64,000 nucleotides of DNA from Maribacter luteus (GCF_009674825.1 NZ_WKJH01000005.1:124001-188000), one strand, 5' to 3'. Numbered from the stretch's first letter, positions 19,161 to 28,807 are shown. The notes: generated by a model from the sequence alone, not told the origin. Made by a program: numbers and translations.

Positions 19161-20234
19161 ATGTTAGATTCATTTTTGAAAAATACAGCCAACCCATCAC
19201 TGCTTTATGTGATTATTGCTTTTATTCTAATTCTCGCAGTATATTTCACTACGGTTCAACTTCTGCGAAGGTTTGGCAAAAACCCGGATTATATTATTCC
19301 AAGGCACGCCTTTAAAAAGGTAACCTTTCCATTATTCATTATTTTATTTTCATTCCTTGTTCGTATGGAATCACTTCGTGATGTACTCGGACTGCATGAT
19401 TACGCCTATGTATTTAGGAAAACAAGTACGTTAATGTTCATTTTCGGTGCGACTTGGTTAATATTGAACGTCATAAAAATCATTAAGAATAGGGTTGTTG
19501 AAAAATATGACATACATACTTCAGACAATCTAAAGGCCCGTAAAATAAGAACGCAGTTCAATATTTTGGAACGAATCGTGGTTTTTGTCATTATCATCCT
19601 CGCCATAGGCATCGCGTTAATGAGTTTTGAGAGCATCCGAGAAATCGGGGTGAGCATCTTTGCCTCGGCAGGGGTTGCAGGAATTATCATTGGTTTTTCT
19701 GCCCAAAAAATGATCGGTACCATTTTGGCCGGGATACAGATAGCCATTACACAACCCATTAAAATCGATGATGTAGTTATCGTTGATGGTGAATGGGGCC
19801 GTATTGAGGAAATTACCTTAACCTATGTCGTTGTCAAAATTTGGGACAAACGAAGATTGGTGGTGCCTTCGACCTTTTTTATAGAGAATTCCTTTCAAAA
19901 CTGGACCAAAACCTCAGCGGATATCCTTGGAACCGTTTTTCTTTATACCGATTACAATGTTCCTGTTGATGCCATCCGTAAAGAATTGACTCGAATCCTG
20001 GAATCGACCGATCTATGGGACGGGGAAGCCAACAATGTGCAGGTTACCGACACTAAAGCCAATTACGTAGAACTTAGGGCCATGATGAGTGCAAAGGATT
20101 CTTCGCTGGCCTGGGAACTCCGGGTACTCGTTCGTGAAAAATTGATAGCTTTTCTACAACAAAATTACCCTGAGAGCCTTGCACGCACCCGAGTTTATAT
20201 GAACCAGACGGAAGCCTTGGAAAAAGCGGATTAA
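19161..20234 (+). CDS. Small-conductance mechanosensitive channel (MscS family)
   Basis: About 357 residues from the ATG at 19161. There are three to four N-terminal membrane segments (about 12-30, 50-68, 88-105, 130-150). The MscS pore-lining helix and beta domain follow: FASAGVAGIIIGFSAQKMIG, TILAGIQIAITQPIKIDDVV, then a DGEWGRIEEITLTYV segment. It opens under membrane tension to release solutes. The frame extends to 18990, adding 57 residues with an extra hydrophobic stretch. I prefer 19161 (MLDSFLKN) because the family normally starts just before the first helix, but the longer form cannot be excluded. Confidence 0.8.
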   Translation: MLDSFLKNTANPSLLYVIIAFILILAVYFTTVQLLRRFGKNPDYIIPRHAFKKVTFPLFIILFSFLVRMESLRDVLGLHDYAYVFRKTSTLMFIFGATWLILNVIKIIKNRVVEKYDIHTSDNLKARKIRTQFNILERIVVFVIIILAIGIALMSFESIREIGVSIFASAGVAGIIIGFSAQKMIGTILAGIQIAITQPIKIDDVVIVDGEWGRIEEITLTYVVVKIWDKRRLVVPSTFFIENSFQNWTKTSADILGTVFLYTDYNVPVDAIRKELTRILESTDLWDGEANNVQVTDTKANYVELRAMMSAKDSSLAWELRVLVREKLIAFLQQNYPESLARTRVYMNQTEALEKAD

Positions 20235-20249
20235 TGGCACCCTTTTTGT

Positions 20250-20257
20250 TATTTTTG
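20250..20257 (+). promoter_or_regulatory. -7 element before the DUF1460 gene
   Basis: TATTTTTG matches TAnnTTTG 18 nt before the ATG at 20276. No clear TTG lies at the expected spacing. Confidence 0.4.
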
Positions 20258-20275
20258 TATACTAACGAATAGAAA

Positions 20276-21121
20276 ATGCAAAATCACATATATTACTTTT
20301 TACTCCTTTCCCTATCTATGGTCACCAATGGGCTAGCCCAACAAATCACATGTTCGCCCCAGGACAAGGAGGCTTTTGAGGATAAGATCATTGAAATCGA
20401 TGGCCTATTAGAAAAAGATTTAGGACAAACCATAGTAGCAGTAGGTAAAACCTTCATCGGAACGCCTTACGTAGCCAAAACCTTGGAAATTGGAGAAACC
20501 GAGACCCTTGTTGTAAACCTTCATGGACTCGATTGTACGACCTTCGTTGAAAACGTGCTTGCCTTTTCGTTGTTATTGAAAGAAGAAAAGACCGATTTTG
20601 ATTCTTTTACCAATAAATTAAAAACCATTCGGTATAAAGATGGAAGACTAGATGGTTACGCCTCTCGGCTTCATTATTTTTCCGAATGGATCGCCAATAA
20701 TGAGAAGAAGGGTTTAATACAGGATATTACCGCTGTAATAGGTGGTAGGGAAATAACCAAGGAAATCAATTTTATGAGCGGGCACCGAGATTTATATCCT
20801 TTCTTGAAGGATGATACTAATTTCGAAAAAATAAAAGCTTCGGAAAACTTCTTGAACGATCAAGCTATCTGCATTTTACCGCAAGAAGAAATCGAGGCCA
20901 ATGAACCGATGATACAATCGGGCGACATTATCGCTTTGACCACATCCATAAAAGGACTTGATATTACCCATACCGGAATTGCGACTATGGAGGCAGATGG
21001 CCGAATTCATCTTTTACACGCTTCCTCTTCTGGGGAGGTAAAAGTTTCCGAACTACCGCTAGTCGATTACCTGAAAAAGATAAGCAAGAATACAGGTATT
21101 ATGGTGGCCAGGGTCAATTGA
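20276..21121 (+). CDS. DUF1460 (N-acetylmuramoyl-L-alanine amidase-like) exported protein
   Basis: 281 residues with a signal peptide (MQNHIYYFLLLSLSMVTNGLAQ). The DUF1460 fold is related to NlpC/P60 cysteine peptidases; structurally studied relatives act as cell-wall amidases. Key patterns are GTPYVAKTLE, the nucleophile Cys in HGLDCTTFVENVLAF, RLHYFSEWI, and the His segment GLDITHTGIATM. It probably cleaves a bond in peptidoglycan or muropeptides in the periplasm. It sits alone between the MscS gene and the AraC regulator. Confidence 0.87.
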   Translation: MQNHIYYFLLLSLSMVTNGLAQQITCSPQDKEAFEDKIIEIDGLLEKDLGQTIVAVGKTFIGTPYVAKTLEIGETETLVVNLHGLDCTTFVENVLAFSLLLKEEKTDFDSFTNKLKTIRYKDGRLDGYASRLHYFSEWIANNEKKGLIQDITAVIGGREITKEINFMSGHRDLYPFLKDDTNFEKIKASENFLNDQAICILPQEEIEANEPMIQSGDIIALTTSIKGLDITHTGIATMEADGRIHLLHASSSGEVKVSELPLVDYLKKISKNTGIMVARVN

Positions 21122-21147
21122 ACCAACAATCAATACCTTAAGAAACA

Positions 21148-21284
21148 AACCCATCGGTCTGTTCATCAAACACGAAATGGCCAAAAAGCATTGAACTTTG
21201 CAATTCAACGATATTTTTAAAAAGCTCGCCTATACCAGTATATCAAAATAGCTTGTAAAAATAAGCTCTACCGACCGATCGGTC
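21148..21284 (-). repeat. Non-coding element bounded by GACC-N4-GGTC palindromes, copy 1
   Basis: One end carries a perfect palindrome GACCGATCGGTC (21273-21284). The other end has AACC-CATC-GGTC (21148-21159), one base off GACC-N4-GGTC. The ends lie 113 nt apart. Read on the minus strand, the palindrome is followed by GGT, 12 more bases and TTACAAGC, which lines up without gaps to copy 2 at 37077 (see finding). The boxes resemble TetR-family operators such as the NemR box (GACC-N4-GGTC). The element lies between the convergent DUF1460 and AraC genes and contains no ORF. Confidence 0.5.
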
Positions 21285-21330
21285 TAAAACCTTGAAAAGG
21301 CCAATCAGCCAAAAACCACTTCAATCTTAG

Positions 21331-22221
21331 CTACGATTTAGATAAGGACATGACATATTTCTTGGGAGTTGTGCCGTATTTTTTCTTAAAGGCCGCAATA
21401 AAATGACTTGATGTACTGTAACCAACCCTAATGCCTACCTCATTCACATTATTCTGACCAGTTTCCAATAATCGCCTGGCGTACTCCATTTTATAATCGA
21501 AAAGAAAACTGTATACCGAATCCCCATAAATTTGTTTAAAGCCTTCTTTCAATTTTTTAAGGCTCAGCCCGATCTGTTTGGCCAATTCCGGTAAGGAAGG
21601 AGGTTCGGCCATATGGGCGATCATGATTTCCTTCGCCTGTCGAATACGTTTTACATTATCCTCATCGACCAAAAACGGACATTGTTCCAAATCGGCATCG
21701 GTACTTTTATTGAAATAGAGCGAAATCAATTCATAAACCTTCCCCATGATATACAATTCCTTAATCGATGGATGTAGGTTATAATTCATGATCTGGCTCA
21801 ACACCACGGCAATGGCCGGGGAAACTTCTTCTTGGGCATAATACTTTTTCTCTTTGTTCTCATTACTTAAAAACGGAATATAATCTGCCTCATTTGAAAA
21901 TAGGGAGTGAAACTTGCGAATGGTCATGACAACGGATACGATCCAGGAATTAGGGGCCATTTCCATATTCATCGGCAGATCAACCTGCGTATTATACAAC
22001 AATAATGAATTTTCCTCGGAGACCTCCAAGGCATACATACCCTCATTGAAAATGAACTTTGCATGACCTTTTAAGCAAAAATGAAATTGTATGAAAGTAC
22101 TATCGATTTCACGAATAACCCTTTGTTTTACAAGGGAATCGTTCTGAACTTTCAATACATAAAACCCGTCTTCGATCAATACTTCGGTATAGGATCCTTG
22201 AGCGACATTTTCTTTTTCCAT
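21331..22221 (-). CDS. AraC-family transcriptional regulator
   Basis: About 296 residues. The N-terminal 180 residues form a cupin-like sensor region (FIQFHFCLKGHAKFIF). The C-terminal 100 residues carry the two AraC helix-turn-helix motifs: PPSLPELAKQIGLSLKKLKEGFKQIYG, and the second in EVGIRVGYSTSSHFIAAFKKKYGTTPKKY. The start at 22221 (ATG) is preferred to the TTG at 22230. It is divergent from hemA with a 200-bp shared upstream region, so control of the heme operon is a reasonable inference but not shown by sequence. Confidence 0.87.
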   Translation of the reverse strand: MEKENVAQGSYTEVLIEDGFYVLKVQNDSLVKQRVIREIDSTFIQFHFCLKGHAKFIFNEGMYALEVSEENSLLLYNTQVDLPMNMEMAPNSWIVSVVMTIRKFHSLFSNEADYIPFLSNENKEKKYYAQEEVSPAIAVVLSQIMNYNLHPSIKELYIMGKVYELISLYFNKSTDADLEQCPFLVDEDNVKRIRQAKEIMIAHMAEPPSLPELAKQIGLSLKKLKEGFKQIYGDSVYSFLFDYKMEYARRLLETGQNNVNEVGIRVGYSTSSHFIAAFKKKYGTTPKKYVMSLSKS

Positions 22222-22394
22222 ATGAATCAAATAATTCGTTTTTATTTATATTCATTCTAAATAAATTTAGTGATTTCTTCACAAACCACCTATAAAAACG
22301 AGGTTTAACGGCAATTTACGACGAAATAATATTAAAATCCCGAAATTCGATACTATTTGTTCCTCTAGCGTTATATTTATTTAAATGTTGCCTT

Positions 22395-22402
22395 TACTTT
22401 TG
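22395..22402 (+). promoter_or_regulatory. -7 element of hemA operon promoter
   Basis: TACTTTTG matches TAnnTTTG, ending 19 nt before the hemA ATG at 22422. The -33 element is not evident at the usual spacing, which could mean that an activator, perhaps the divergent AraC protein, is needed. Confidence 0.5.
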
Positions 22403-22421
22403 TGCCCGTTCGATCAGTTTT

Positions 22422-23678
22422 ATGAAAGCGTACAACATTTCCAAACATAGTTCATTCTATACCATTGGCCTTAATTATAAAAAGGCAGATGCGCATATAC
22501 GAGGTAAATTCAGCCTTGATGATACCGCCATGGAAAACCTTTTAGTGCAAGCCAAAAGCCAAGATCTTGATGGCCTATTGGTTACCTCTACCTGTAACCG
22601 AACGGAATTGCACGGTTTCGCCCAACATCCTTTTCAGTTGATAAAGTTGTTGTGCGACAATACCCAGGGTACGATTGAAGAATTTCAAGATGTGGCGTAT
22701 GTTTACAAAAACAACGATGCTATTTCACACTTGTTTCGCGTAGGGACCGGTCTGGACAGCCAGATTTTGGGTGATTTTGAAATCATTAGCCAATTACGGC
22801 AAAGTTTCAACCGTTCCAAGAAGCTTGATATCGCCAATCCGTTTATTGAAAGACTTACCAATTCAGTGATTCAGGCCAGTAAGCGCATTAAAAATGAAAC
22901 GGAGCTCTCCTCAGGAGCTACCTCCGTAGCATTCGCATCGGTCCAATATATACTTCAGAACGTTGACGATATTTCCAATAAAAGTGTTTTGCTTTTCGGC
23001 ACTGGTAAAATTGGAAGGAACACCTGTGAAAATCTGATTAAGCACACACAGAATTCAAAAATAACCTTGATCAACCGAACAAAGACTAAGGCCGAAAAAA
23101 TTGCCGGCAAATTTAATCTTGTGGTTAAGGATCATGGCGATTTACAGACCGAAATACGGAATACCGATGTTTTGGTCGTTGCAACTGGGGCCCAATCCCC
23201 AACTATCTCCAAAGAATTGATTCACAACAAGAAACCATTATTGATCTTGGACCTGTCCATTCCAAAGAATGTTTCTGACAATGTTTCCGAATTAGAGCAT
23301 GTTACAGTGATCCATTTGGATCATTTATCCCAGATTACCGATAAGACCTTGGAACGCAGAAAAGAGTTTATTCCACAAGCTGAACATATTATCGAAGAAA
23401 TTAAGAGGGATTTCGTAAAATGGCTGGAAACACGAAAATTCGCTCCTGTAATCAAGGCCTTAAAAAAGAGATTGAACACCATGAAAGAAGAGGAGTTGGA
23501 TTATCAGTCCAAAAAAATATCCGACTTCAATACCGAGCAGGCCGATGTTATTTCCGATCGTATCATTCAAAAAATAACCAAACAGTTTGCCAATCATCTT
23601 AAAGATGCAAATGGGGATGCCGACGATAGTCTTGAGCTGATCCAAAAAGTTTTTCAGCTAGAAATAAATTCCCAATGA
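22422..23678 (+). CDS. hemA: Glutamyl-tRNA reductase
   Basis: 418 residues. It reduces glutamyl-tRNA to glutamate-1-semialdehyde with NADPH, the committed step of the C5 heme pathway. The catalytic Cys is C58 in LLVTSTCNRTELHGF. The Rossmann motif is LLFGTGKIGRNTCENL (about 190-205), and a helical dimerisation tail covers about 320-418. It is the first gene of the hem operon and overlaps the hemC-hemD fusion by 4 nt (ATGA). The next pathway enzyme, HemL, is not encoded in the window. Confidence 0.94.
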   Translation: MKAYNISKHSSFYTIGLNYKKADAHIRGKFSLDDTAMENLLVQAKSQDLDGLLVTSTCNRTELHGFAQHPFQLIKLLCDNTQGTIEEFQDVAYVYKNNDAISHLFRVGTGLDSQILGDFEIISQLRQSFNRSKKLDIANPFIERLTNSVIQASKRIKNETELSSGATSVAFASVQYILQNVDDISNKSVLLFGTGKIGRNTCENLIKHTQNSKITLINRTKTKAEKIAGKFNLVVKDHGDLQTEIRNTDVLVVATGAQSPTISKELIHNKKPLLILDLSIPKNVSDNVSELEHVTVIHLDHLSQITDKTLERRKEFIPQAEHIIEEIKRDFVKWLETRKFAPVIKALKKRLNTMKEEELDYQSKKISDFNTEQADVISDRIIQKITKQFANHLKDANGDADDSLELIQKVFQLEINSQ

Positions 23679-25255
23679 GCAAAATCATAAGAATAGGTAC
23701 CCGCGATAGTGAATTGGCATTATGGCAGGCAAATACCGTTAAGGACAAATTAGAAGAATTAGGCTACCAAACCGCACTTGTACCTGTTAAATCCACAGGC
23801 GACCTAGTACTGAACAAGCCCCTTTATGAAATGGGGATTACGGGCATTTTCACCAAGACCCTTGATGTGGCCATGCTTAACGGTGACATAGATATTGCGG
23901 TACATTCGATGAAAGATGTACCGACAGCCTTACCTAAAGGCATTGTACAAGCCGCAGTATTGAAAAGGGCCAATTATCTTGATATCCTTGCCTTTAAAGA
24001 CAATGAGGAATTTCTTGGAAGTAGGGATGCCGTAATAGCCACCGGTAGTCTAAGAAGAAAAGCACAATGGCTGAATAGATATCCGACACATACCGTCGTG
24101 GATATACGTGGCAACGTGAACAGTCGCATGCAAAAGTTGAACGATAATGATTGGAACGGGGCGATTTTCGCCGCAGCCGGTTTAGATCGGATTGGACTGG
24201 AACATGAGCATACGATCGGCCTTACTTGGATGCTACCTGCACCGGCACAGGGTGCAATCATGGTGGTTGCTTTGGAAGATGACGACTTTGTGCGTGAAGC
24301 TTGTGCGGAATTAAACCATGAACCCACTGCAACTTGTACCCAACTGGAGCGGGAGTTCCTTAGATTATTGGAAGGTGGATGTAGTGCCCCGATAGGAGCC
24401 TTGGCATATATCAACAATGAGGACGAGGTTACTATGAAAGGTGTATTATTGGCCATTGACGGAACCAAGAAGTTAGAAGCTGAATTTTCGGCACCTCTTG
24501 GGCAACATGAAAACCTAGGGCGGGATTGCGCCAATAGTATTTTAAGTAGGGGCGGTAAAAACCTGATGGGTGAAATACAACGGGATTCAGCGAGTATCGA
24601 GATTTTCTCTACAAAAAAACTGACCCAAGATCAGCGTTTCTTATTTAAAAATGAACTTCAAGTAGATTCGGAGGATTTCGTTAAAACGAGTCCAAACCGC
24701 ATTCCGGCCAAGGTATTGAAGGCCAAAATGCAAAATGTCATCATTACAAGTCAAAATGCCGTTGAAGCCTTGTTGACCAATGTAAGCGCACAGGAACTTC
24801 AATTCGAAAATATATATTGTGTGGGCAGACGAACCAGACGATTGATCGAAGACCGTATAGGCAAAGTGAAACATTTTGAAAAAAATGCTAAAAAACTGGC
24901 CGAACATATGGTGGACCATTTGGAAGGGACCGAAGTGACCTTTTTCTGCAGTAATATGCGTATGGACGATGTGCCGGATATTTTAACCAATAGCGGAATC
25001 ACTGTCAACGAAATAGAAGCTTACAAAACCAAATTCACTCCTGTAGCGGTTCCTGAAAATGTAAAAGCCGTGCTGTTTTTCAGTCCGTCTACCATAGAAA
25101 GCTATCTAGAACTGAACACACCCGACAAACAAGCCTATTGCATTGGGGAAAGTACCGCAAAAGAGGCTAGAAAACATTTTTCTCAGGTACTGGTAGCCAA
25201 AATACCGAGTGTTGAAAGTGTTGTTGATTTGGTAAATGACAATTATAAAAATTAG
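23675..25255 (+). CDS. hemC: Fused hydroxymethylbilane synthase and uroporphyrinogen-III synthase
   Basis: 526 residues. Residues 1 to about 300 are HemC: IRIGTRDSELALWQA, IAVHSMKDVPT, ATGSLRRKAQW and LEGGCSAPIGA, where C236 should carry the dipyrromethane cofactor. Residues about 325-526 resemble HemD, the uroporphyrinogen-III synthase: VIITSQNAVEALL, ENIYCVGRRTRRLIE, VLFFSPSTIESYLE and AYCIGESTAKEA. One chain would thus polymerise porphobilinogen to hydroxymethylbilane and close the ring. HemD sequences are weakly conserved, so the second half rests on fold-typical motifs and on the absence of another hemD. It is coupled to hemA by overlap; hemE follows after 36 bases. Confidence 0.9.
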   Translation: MSKIIRIGTRDSELALWQANTVKDKLEELGYQTALVPVKSTGDLVLNKPLYEMGITGIFTKTLDVAMLNGDIDIAVHSMKDVPTALPKGIVQAAVLKRANYLDILAFKDNEEFLGSRDAVIATGSLRRKAQWLNRYPTHTVVDIRGNVNSRMQKLNDNDWNGAIFAAAGLDRIGLEHEHTIGLTWMLPAPAQGAIMVVALEDDDFVREACAELNHEPTATCTQLEREFLRLLEGGCSAPIGALAYINNEDEVTMKGVLLAIDGTKKLEAEFSAPLGQHENLGRDCANSILSRGGKNLMGEIQRDSASIEIFSTKKLTQDQRFLFKNELQVDSEDFVKTSPNRIPAKVLKAKMQNVIITSQNAVEALLTNVSAQELQFENIYCVGRRTRRLIEDRIGKVKHFEKNAKKLAEHMVDHLEGTEVTFFCSNMRMDDVPDILTNSGITVNEIEAYKTKFTPVAVPENVKAVLFFSPSTIESYLELNTPDKQAYCIGESTAKEARKHFSQVLVAKIPSVESVVDLVNDNYKN

Positions 25256-25291
25256 CATTCCTATTTTTACTGGAATCCCAAAAGAACAGAT

Positions 25292-26323
25292 ATGTTGAAA
25301 AACGACCTATTCCTTAGAGCTTTAAAAGGCGAAACCGTTGACAGACCACCGGTATGGATGATGCGCCAAGCAGGGCGTTATTTACCCGAATTTATCGAGA
25401 TTCGAAAGAAATACGATTTCTTCACTCGCTGTCAAACCCCTGAACTAGCCTCGGAAATAACGGTTCAACCCATTCGCAGGTACGGAATGGATGCCGCAAT
25501 ATTGTTCAGCGATATTCTGGTCATTCCGCAGGCCATGAACATTGAAGTGCAGATGAAACCCAATTTCGGACCTTATTTACCCAACCCTATACAATCCCAA
25601 GAGGCCGTTGATAACGTGATTGTCCCTGATGTGGCTATTGAACTTGACTATGTAATGCAAGCCATTACCATGACCAAGGAAAAATTGAACAATGAGGTAC
25701 CTTTAATCGGGTTCGCTGGTTCCCCATGGACCATACTTTGTTATTGTGTTCAAGGACAAGGCAGTAAAACTTTTGATAAGGCCAAGGAATTCTGTTTTAC
25801 ACAACCCCTTGCCGCCCATCAGCTTCTGCAAAAAATAACCGATACGACCATCGCCTATCTGAAGGCAAAGGTGAAAGCCGGTGTTAACGCGGTTCAGGTT
25901 TTCGATTCTTGGGGAGGCATGCTTTCACCTACCGATTACCAAGAGTTCTCATGGAAATACATTCAACAGATTATCGATGCCCTGAAAGATGAAGCACCGG
26001 TTATCGTATTTGGTAAAGGATGTTGGTTTGCACTAGGGGATATGGCAAAATCAGGAGCTGCAGCCTTAGGTGTTGATTGGACATGCTCTCCGAAAAATGC
26101 ACGTTATCTGACTGGAGGGAACATCACCCTTCAAGGAAATTTTGATCCGGCAAGATTATTATCACCTCCTTCCGAAATCAAAAAAATGGTAACCCAAATG
26201 ATCAATGAATTTGGCAAGGACAGGTACATTGCCAATCTTGGACATGGCATTCTACCCAACATACCTTTGGAAAATGCCAAGGCCTTTATCGACGCGGTAA
26301 AGGAATATAAAAGTCCTGTATAA
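25292..26323 (+). CDS. hemE: Uroporphyrinogen decarboxylase
   Basis: 343 residues, a full-length TIM-barrel enzyme that converts uroporphyrinogen III to coproporphyrinogen III. Signature segments are [17 protein letters not shown] near the N-terminus, [15 protein letters not shown] with the catalytic Asp, [22 protein letters not shown] and [11 protein letters not shown]. It lies between the hemC-hemD fusion and an acetyltransferase gene in the hem operon. Confidence 0.95.
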   Translation: MLKNDLFLRALKGETVDRPPVWMMRQAGRYLPEFIEIRKKYDFFTRCQTPELASEITVQPIRRYGMDAAILFSDILVIPQAMNIEVQMKPNFGPYLPNPIQSQEAVDNVIVPDVAIELDYVMQAITMTKEKLNNEVPLIGFAGSPWTILCYCVQGQGSKTFDKAKEFCFTQPLAAHQLLQKITDTTIAYLKAKVKAGVNAVQVFDSWGGMLSPTDYQEFSWKYIQQIIDALKDEAPVIVFGKGCWFALGDMAKSGAAALGVDWTCSPKNARYLTGGNITLQGNFDPARLLSPPSEIKKMVTQMINEFGKDRYIANLGHGILPNIPLENAKAFIDAVKEYKSPV

Positions 26324-26344
26324 CAAAATATACTATTTGGTTTA

Positions 26345-26890
26345 ATGCTTTTTGATTTTGGCAATTATTACATAGAACCCATAGCTGCTAATGATGCTTG
26401 GAAGCTCTGTGACTTTGTTGTTTCCAATGCCGAACGACTAAAAAGATATTTCCCTAAAACCCTTGAACAAAATCTAAACCCGACCCTTTCCCAGGTTTTC
26501 GTGGATAAGAAAATAAAGCAATATTCGGGCAAGGAAGAATTCCTGTTCAAACTAAAGGAAAAGGAAAATCGTACAATCATAGGACTGGTTTACATTAAAG
26601 AAACCGATTGGAATAATAAACGGGCCGAATTAGCTTATTGTATTGGATATCAACACGAAGGAAAAGGTTATATTACACAATCCATCAAGGCACTTTCAGC
26701 CTACGCTTTTGAACATTTAGGCTTATTGAGCTTGCAAATCATCGCTCATAAAACTAACTTGGGAAGTGTAAAAGTTGCTAGGAACAACGGTTATACATGG
26801 CAAAAAACATTGCCAAAAGAACATACCCCACCCGGTGAAGAGGCATTGGACATGGAACTATATGTATTATCAAAGCAAAAAACCAGATAA
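26345..26890 (+). CDS. GNAT-family N-acetyltransferase (RimJ/RimL-like)
   Basis: 181 residues. The GNAT acetyl-CoA site is visible as ELAYCIGYQHEGKGYITQSI followed by HKTNLGSVKVARNNGY. The overall pattern (YIEPIAANDAWKLCDFV) matches the RimJ/RimL subgroup that acetylates protein N-termini or small amines. It lies 21 bases after hemE and 4 bases before the sulfurtransferase gene, so it is part of the hem transcript. The substrate is unknown and a direct role in heme synthesis is unlikely. Confidence 0.85.
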   Translation: MLFDFGNYYIEPIAANDAWKLCDFVVSNAERLKRYFPKTLEQNLNPTLSQVFVDKKIKQYSGKEEFLFKLKEKENRTIIGLVYIKETDWNNKRAELAYCIGYQHEGKGYITQSIKALSAYAFEHLGLLSLQIIAHKTNLGSVKVARNNGYTWQKTLPKEHTPPGEEALDMELYVLSKQKTR

Positions 26891-26894
26891 GTTT

Positions 26895-27746
26895 ATGAAA
26901 AATATCGTCCCCATTATTCAGGTTGAAGAGGCCCTACCTTTGGTCAAATCCAAAAGTGTACTATTGATCGACGCTACCAATGGGCCAAATGCAAAATCGA
27001 ATTACATTAAAGAACATATAAAAGGTGCCCTACATATTGACTTAAATTCCCAACTGTCCCATATAGAAGAGGATGTAGCCAAAGGAGGAAGGCATCCATT
27101 ACCTAAAATAGAGGATTTTTCAAAAACATTGTCCGAAATGGGTATTTCTCCCCAAAGTCATGTTATTGTCTATGATAATAACAAATGCGCCAATTCCGCC
27201 TCCCGTTTTTGGTGGATGATGAAATCAATGGGCCATGATAAGATACAAGTCCTTAACGGAGGGATTCAAGAGGCCAAAAAAATAAATTTTCCAATGGCCT
27301 CAGGTTTTGAAAAAACAGAACCGGTTAAGGTATACCCTGTTGAAGATTGGAAACTGCCCATAGCAACAATGGAAGAGGTTGAAAAAGCAACTGAAAACAA
27401 AGATTACCTGATTATTGATGTTCGGGAACCGGCCCGTTATCTAGGGGAATATGAACCTATTGATTTAATTGCCGGACATATTCCCGGGGCCTTGAACATA
27501 CCCCTTACCACCAATCTGGATGCAAACGGCTCTTTCCTTCCTCCAGTGAAATTACGCGAGAAATATATAAAAGCTTTGGGAAATACCGATCAGGAACATA
27601 CCATAGTACATTGCGGTTCCGGTGTTACGGCCTGTCATACCCTATTGGCCATCAGCTATGCAGGATTACCGATTCCCAAACTTTATGTGGGATCATGGAG
27701 TGAATGGAGCCGAAATGACAAACCGATAAAGACCAATGAAAGATAA
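26895..27746 (+). CDS. sseA: 3-mercaptopyruvate / thiosulfate sulfurtransferase
   Basis: 283 residues with two rhodanese domains (about 8-130 and 160-280). The active-site loop is C240-GSGVTA. The CGSGVT form is typical of 3-mercaptopyruvate sulfurtransferases. The inactive first domain keeps the substrate region KGGRHPLP. The open frame extends to 26775, but that part overlaps the acetyltransferase gene in another frame; the ATG at 26895 (MKNIVPIIQ) is 4 bases after its stop and fits the family. It overlaps hemF by 11 nt. MST versus thiosulfate preference is inferred from the loop. Confidence 0.85.
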   Translation: MKNIVPIIQVEEALPLVKSKSVLLIDATNGPNAKSNYIKEHIKGALHIDLNSQLSHIEEDVAKGGRHPLPKIEDFSKTLSEMGISPQSHVIVYDNNKCANSASRFWWMMKSMGHDKIQVLNGGIQEAKKINFPMASGFEKTEPVKVYPVEDWKLPIATMEEVEKATENKDYLIIDVREPARYLGEYEPIDLIAGHIPGALNIPLTTNLDANGSFLPPVKLREKYIKALGNTDQEHTIVHCGSGVTACHTLLAISYAGLPIPKLYVGSWSEWSRNDKPIKTNER

Positions 27747-28638
27747 ATTCTACAAATACATACTTCAACTCCAGGATACCATCACCTCAAAATTGGAGGA
27801 CATTGATGGGGTCGCGAAATTTCAGGAAGATCTATGGAACCGCCCTGAAGGAGGTGGCGGACGTACCCGTGTCATCGAAAATGGTGCTGTTTTTGAAAAA
27901 GGAGGCGTTAATATATCCGCTGTCCATGGCGCACTACCAGAGAGCATGCAAAACTATTTCGGGGTAAAAGATGCCGATTTTTTCGCCTGCGGCCTGAGTT
28001 TGGTCCTTCATCCCAAAAGCCCCATGGTACCGACCGTGCACGCTAATTGGCGCTATTTTGAAATGTATGATAAAAATGGGAAGATCGTGGATCAATGGTT
28101 TGGTGGTGGCCAAGATCTTACTCCATATTATCTATTTGAAGAAGATGCCACCCATTTTCATTCGGTATGTAAAAAAGCTTGTGATCAACACAATCCAGAG
28201 TTTTATCCAAGGTATAAAAAGAAATGCGATGATTACTTTTGGAATACCCATAGGAAAGAAGCCCGTGGTATTGGCGGACTCTTTTTCGATTATTGTAAAG
28301 CAGATGGGGACATGGGCATGAACGATTGGTATAATTTTGTTTCAGAGGTAGGTGACAGCTTTCTAGATGCTTATATACCTATCGTTACAAAAAGAAAAGA
28401 CCTAGATTACAGTAAGGCACAACGAGATTGGCAGGAAATTCGACGGGGACGCTATGTAGAATTCAATTTGGTACATGACAAAGGCACTCTTTTTGGCTTA
28501 AAGACCAACGGGCGAATTGAAAGTATACTGATGAGCTTACCTCCTCATGTACAATGGCGATACGACCATCACCCTGAGAAAGGTAGTGATGAAGAAAGGT
28601 TAATCTACGTTTTACAACACCCGAAAGAATGGGTCTAA
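27736..28638 (+). CDS. hemF: Oxygen-dependent coproporphyrinogen-III oxidase
   Basis: 300 residues, typical of HemF. It decarboxylates two propionates of coproporphyrinogen III to give protoporphyrinogen IX using O2. Signatures include GGGRTRVIENG near residue 38, a VHANWRYFEM segment, WFGGGQDLTPYY, KEARGIGGLFFDY, and RRGRYVEFNLVHDKGTLFGL. It overlaps the sulfurtransferase gene by 11 nt. The reliance on O2 points to an aerobic lifestyle. Confidence 0.95.
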   Translation: MKDKFYKYILQLQDTITSKLEDIDGVAKFQEDLWNRPEGGGGRTRVIENGAVFEKGGVNISAVHGALPESMQNYFGVKDADFFACGLSLVLHPKSPMVPTVHANWRYFEMYDKNGKIVDQWFGGGQDLTPYYLFEEDATHFHSVCKKACDQHNPEFYPRYKKKCDDYFWNTHRKEARGIGGLFFDYCKADGDMGMNDWYNFVSEVGDSFLDAYIPIVTKRKDLDYSKAQRDWQEIRRGRYVEFNLVHDKGTLFGLKTNGRIESILMSLPPHVQWRYDHHPEKGSDEERLIYVLQHPKEWV

Positions 28639-28647
28639 AACATTGGT

Positions 28648-28806
28648 ATGGCAAAAAAAGGAAAAGAGAAAAATACAGTAAATAAGGCTAAACATACCAA
28701 GCTTTTGAATAGAAAAAAGAACAAGCTTAAAAAAGAGAAAGAGACTCGTAAAGAAAGATTAAAGGCAATTGTTAAATTATATCAAGAAAGTAAAAAGTCA
28801 GACTAA
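28648..28806 (+). CDS. Small lysine-rich protein, 52 residues
   Basis: An ATG 9 bases after the hemF stop opens a 52-codon frame, too short for ordinary ORF lists. The product begins MAKKGKEKNTVNKAKHTKLL and ends KLYQESKKSD. Nearly half the residues are Lys or Arg, with a helical amphipathic KKEKETRKERLK segment and no Cys. It resembles small basic nucleic-acid or ribosome-binding proteins in composition, but I recognise no family. Tight spacing on both sides (9 nt from hemF, 1 nt to the next start) supports translation as part of the hem operon. Confidence 0.65.
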   Translation: MAKKGKEKNTVNKAKHTKLLNRKKNKLKKEKETRKERLKAIVKLYQESKKSD

Positions 28807-28807
28807 T

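Noticed and set aside
21148-21284. tRNA or riboswitch in the gap between DUF1460 and AraC genes
   Set aside because: No cloverleaf, T-loop GTTCGA-type sequence or known riboswitch core; the palindromes are DNA-operator-like.
23974-24534. 186-codon minus-strand frame over hemC
   Set aside because: It overlaps conserved HemC motifs including the cofactor cysteine; rich in Ser and Pro as expected of an antisense reading.
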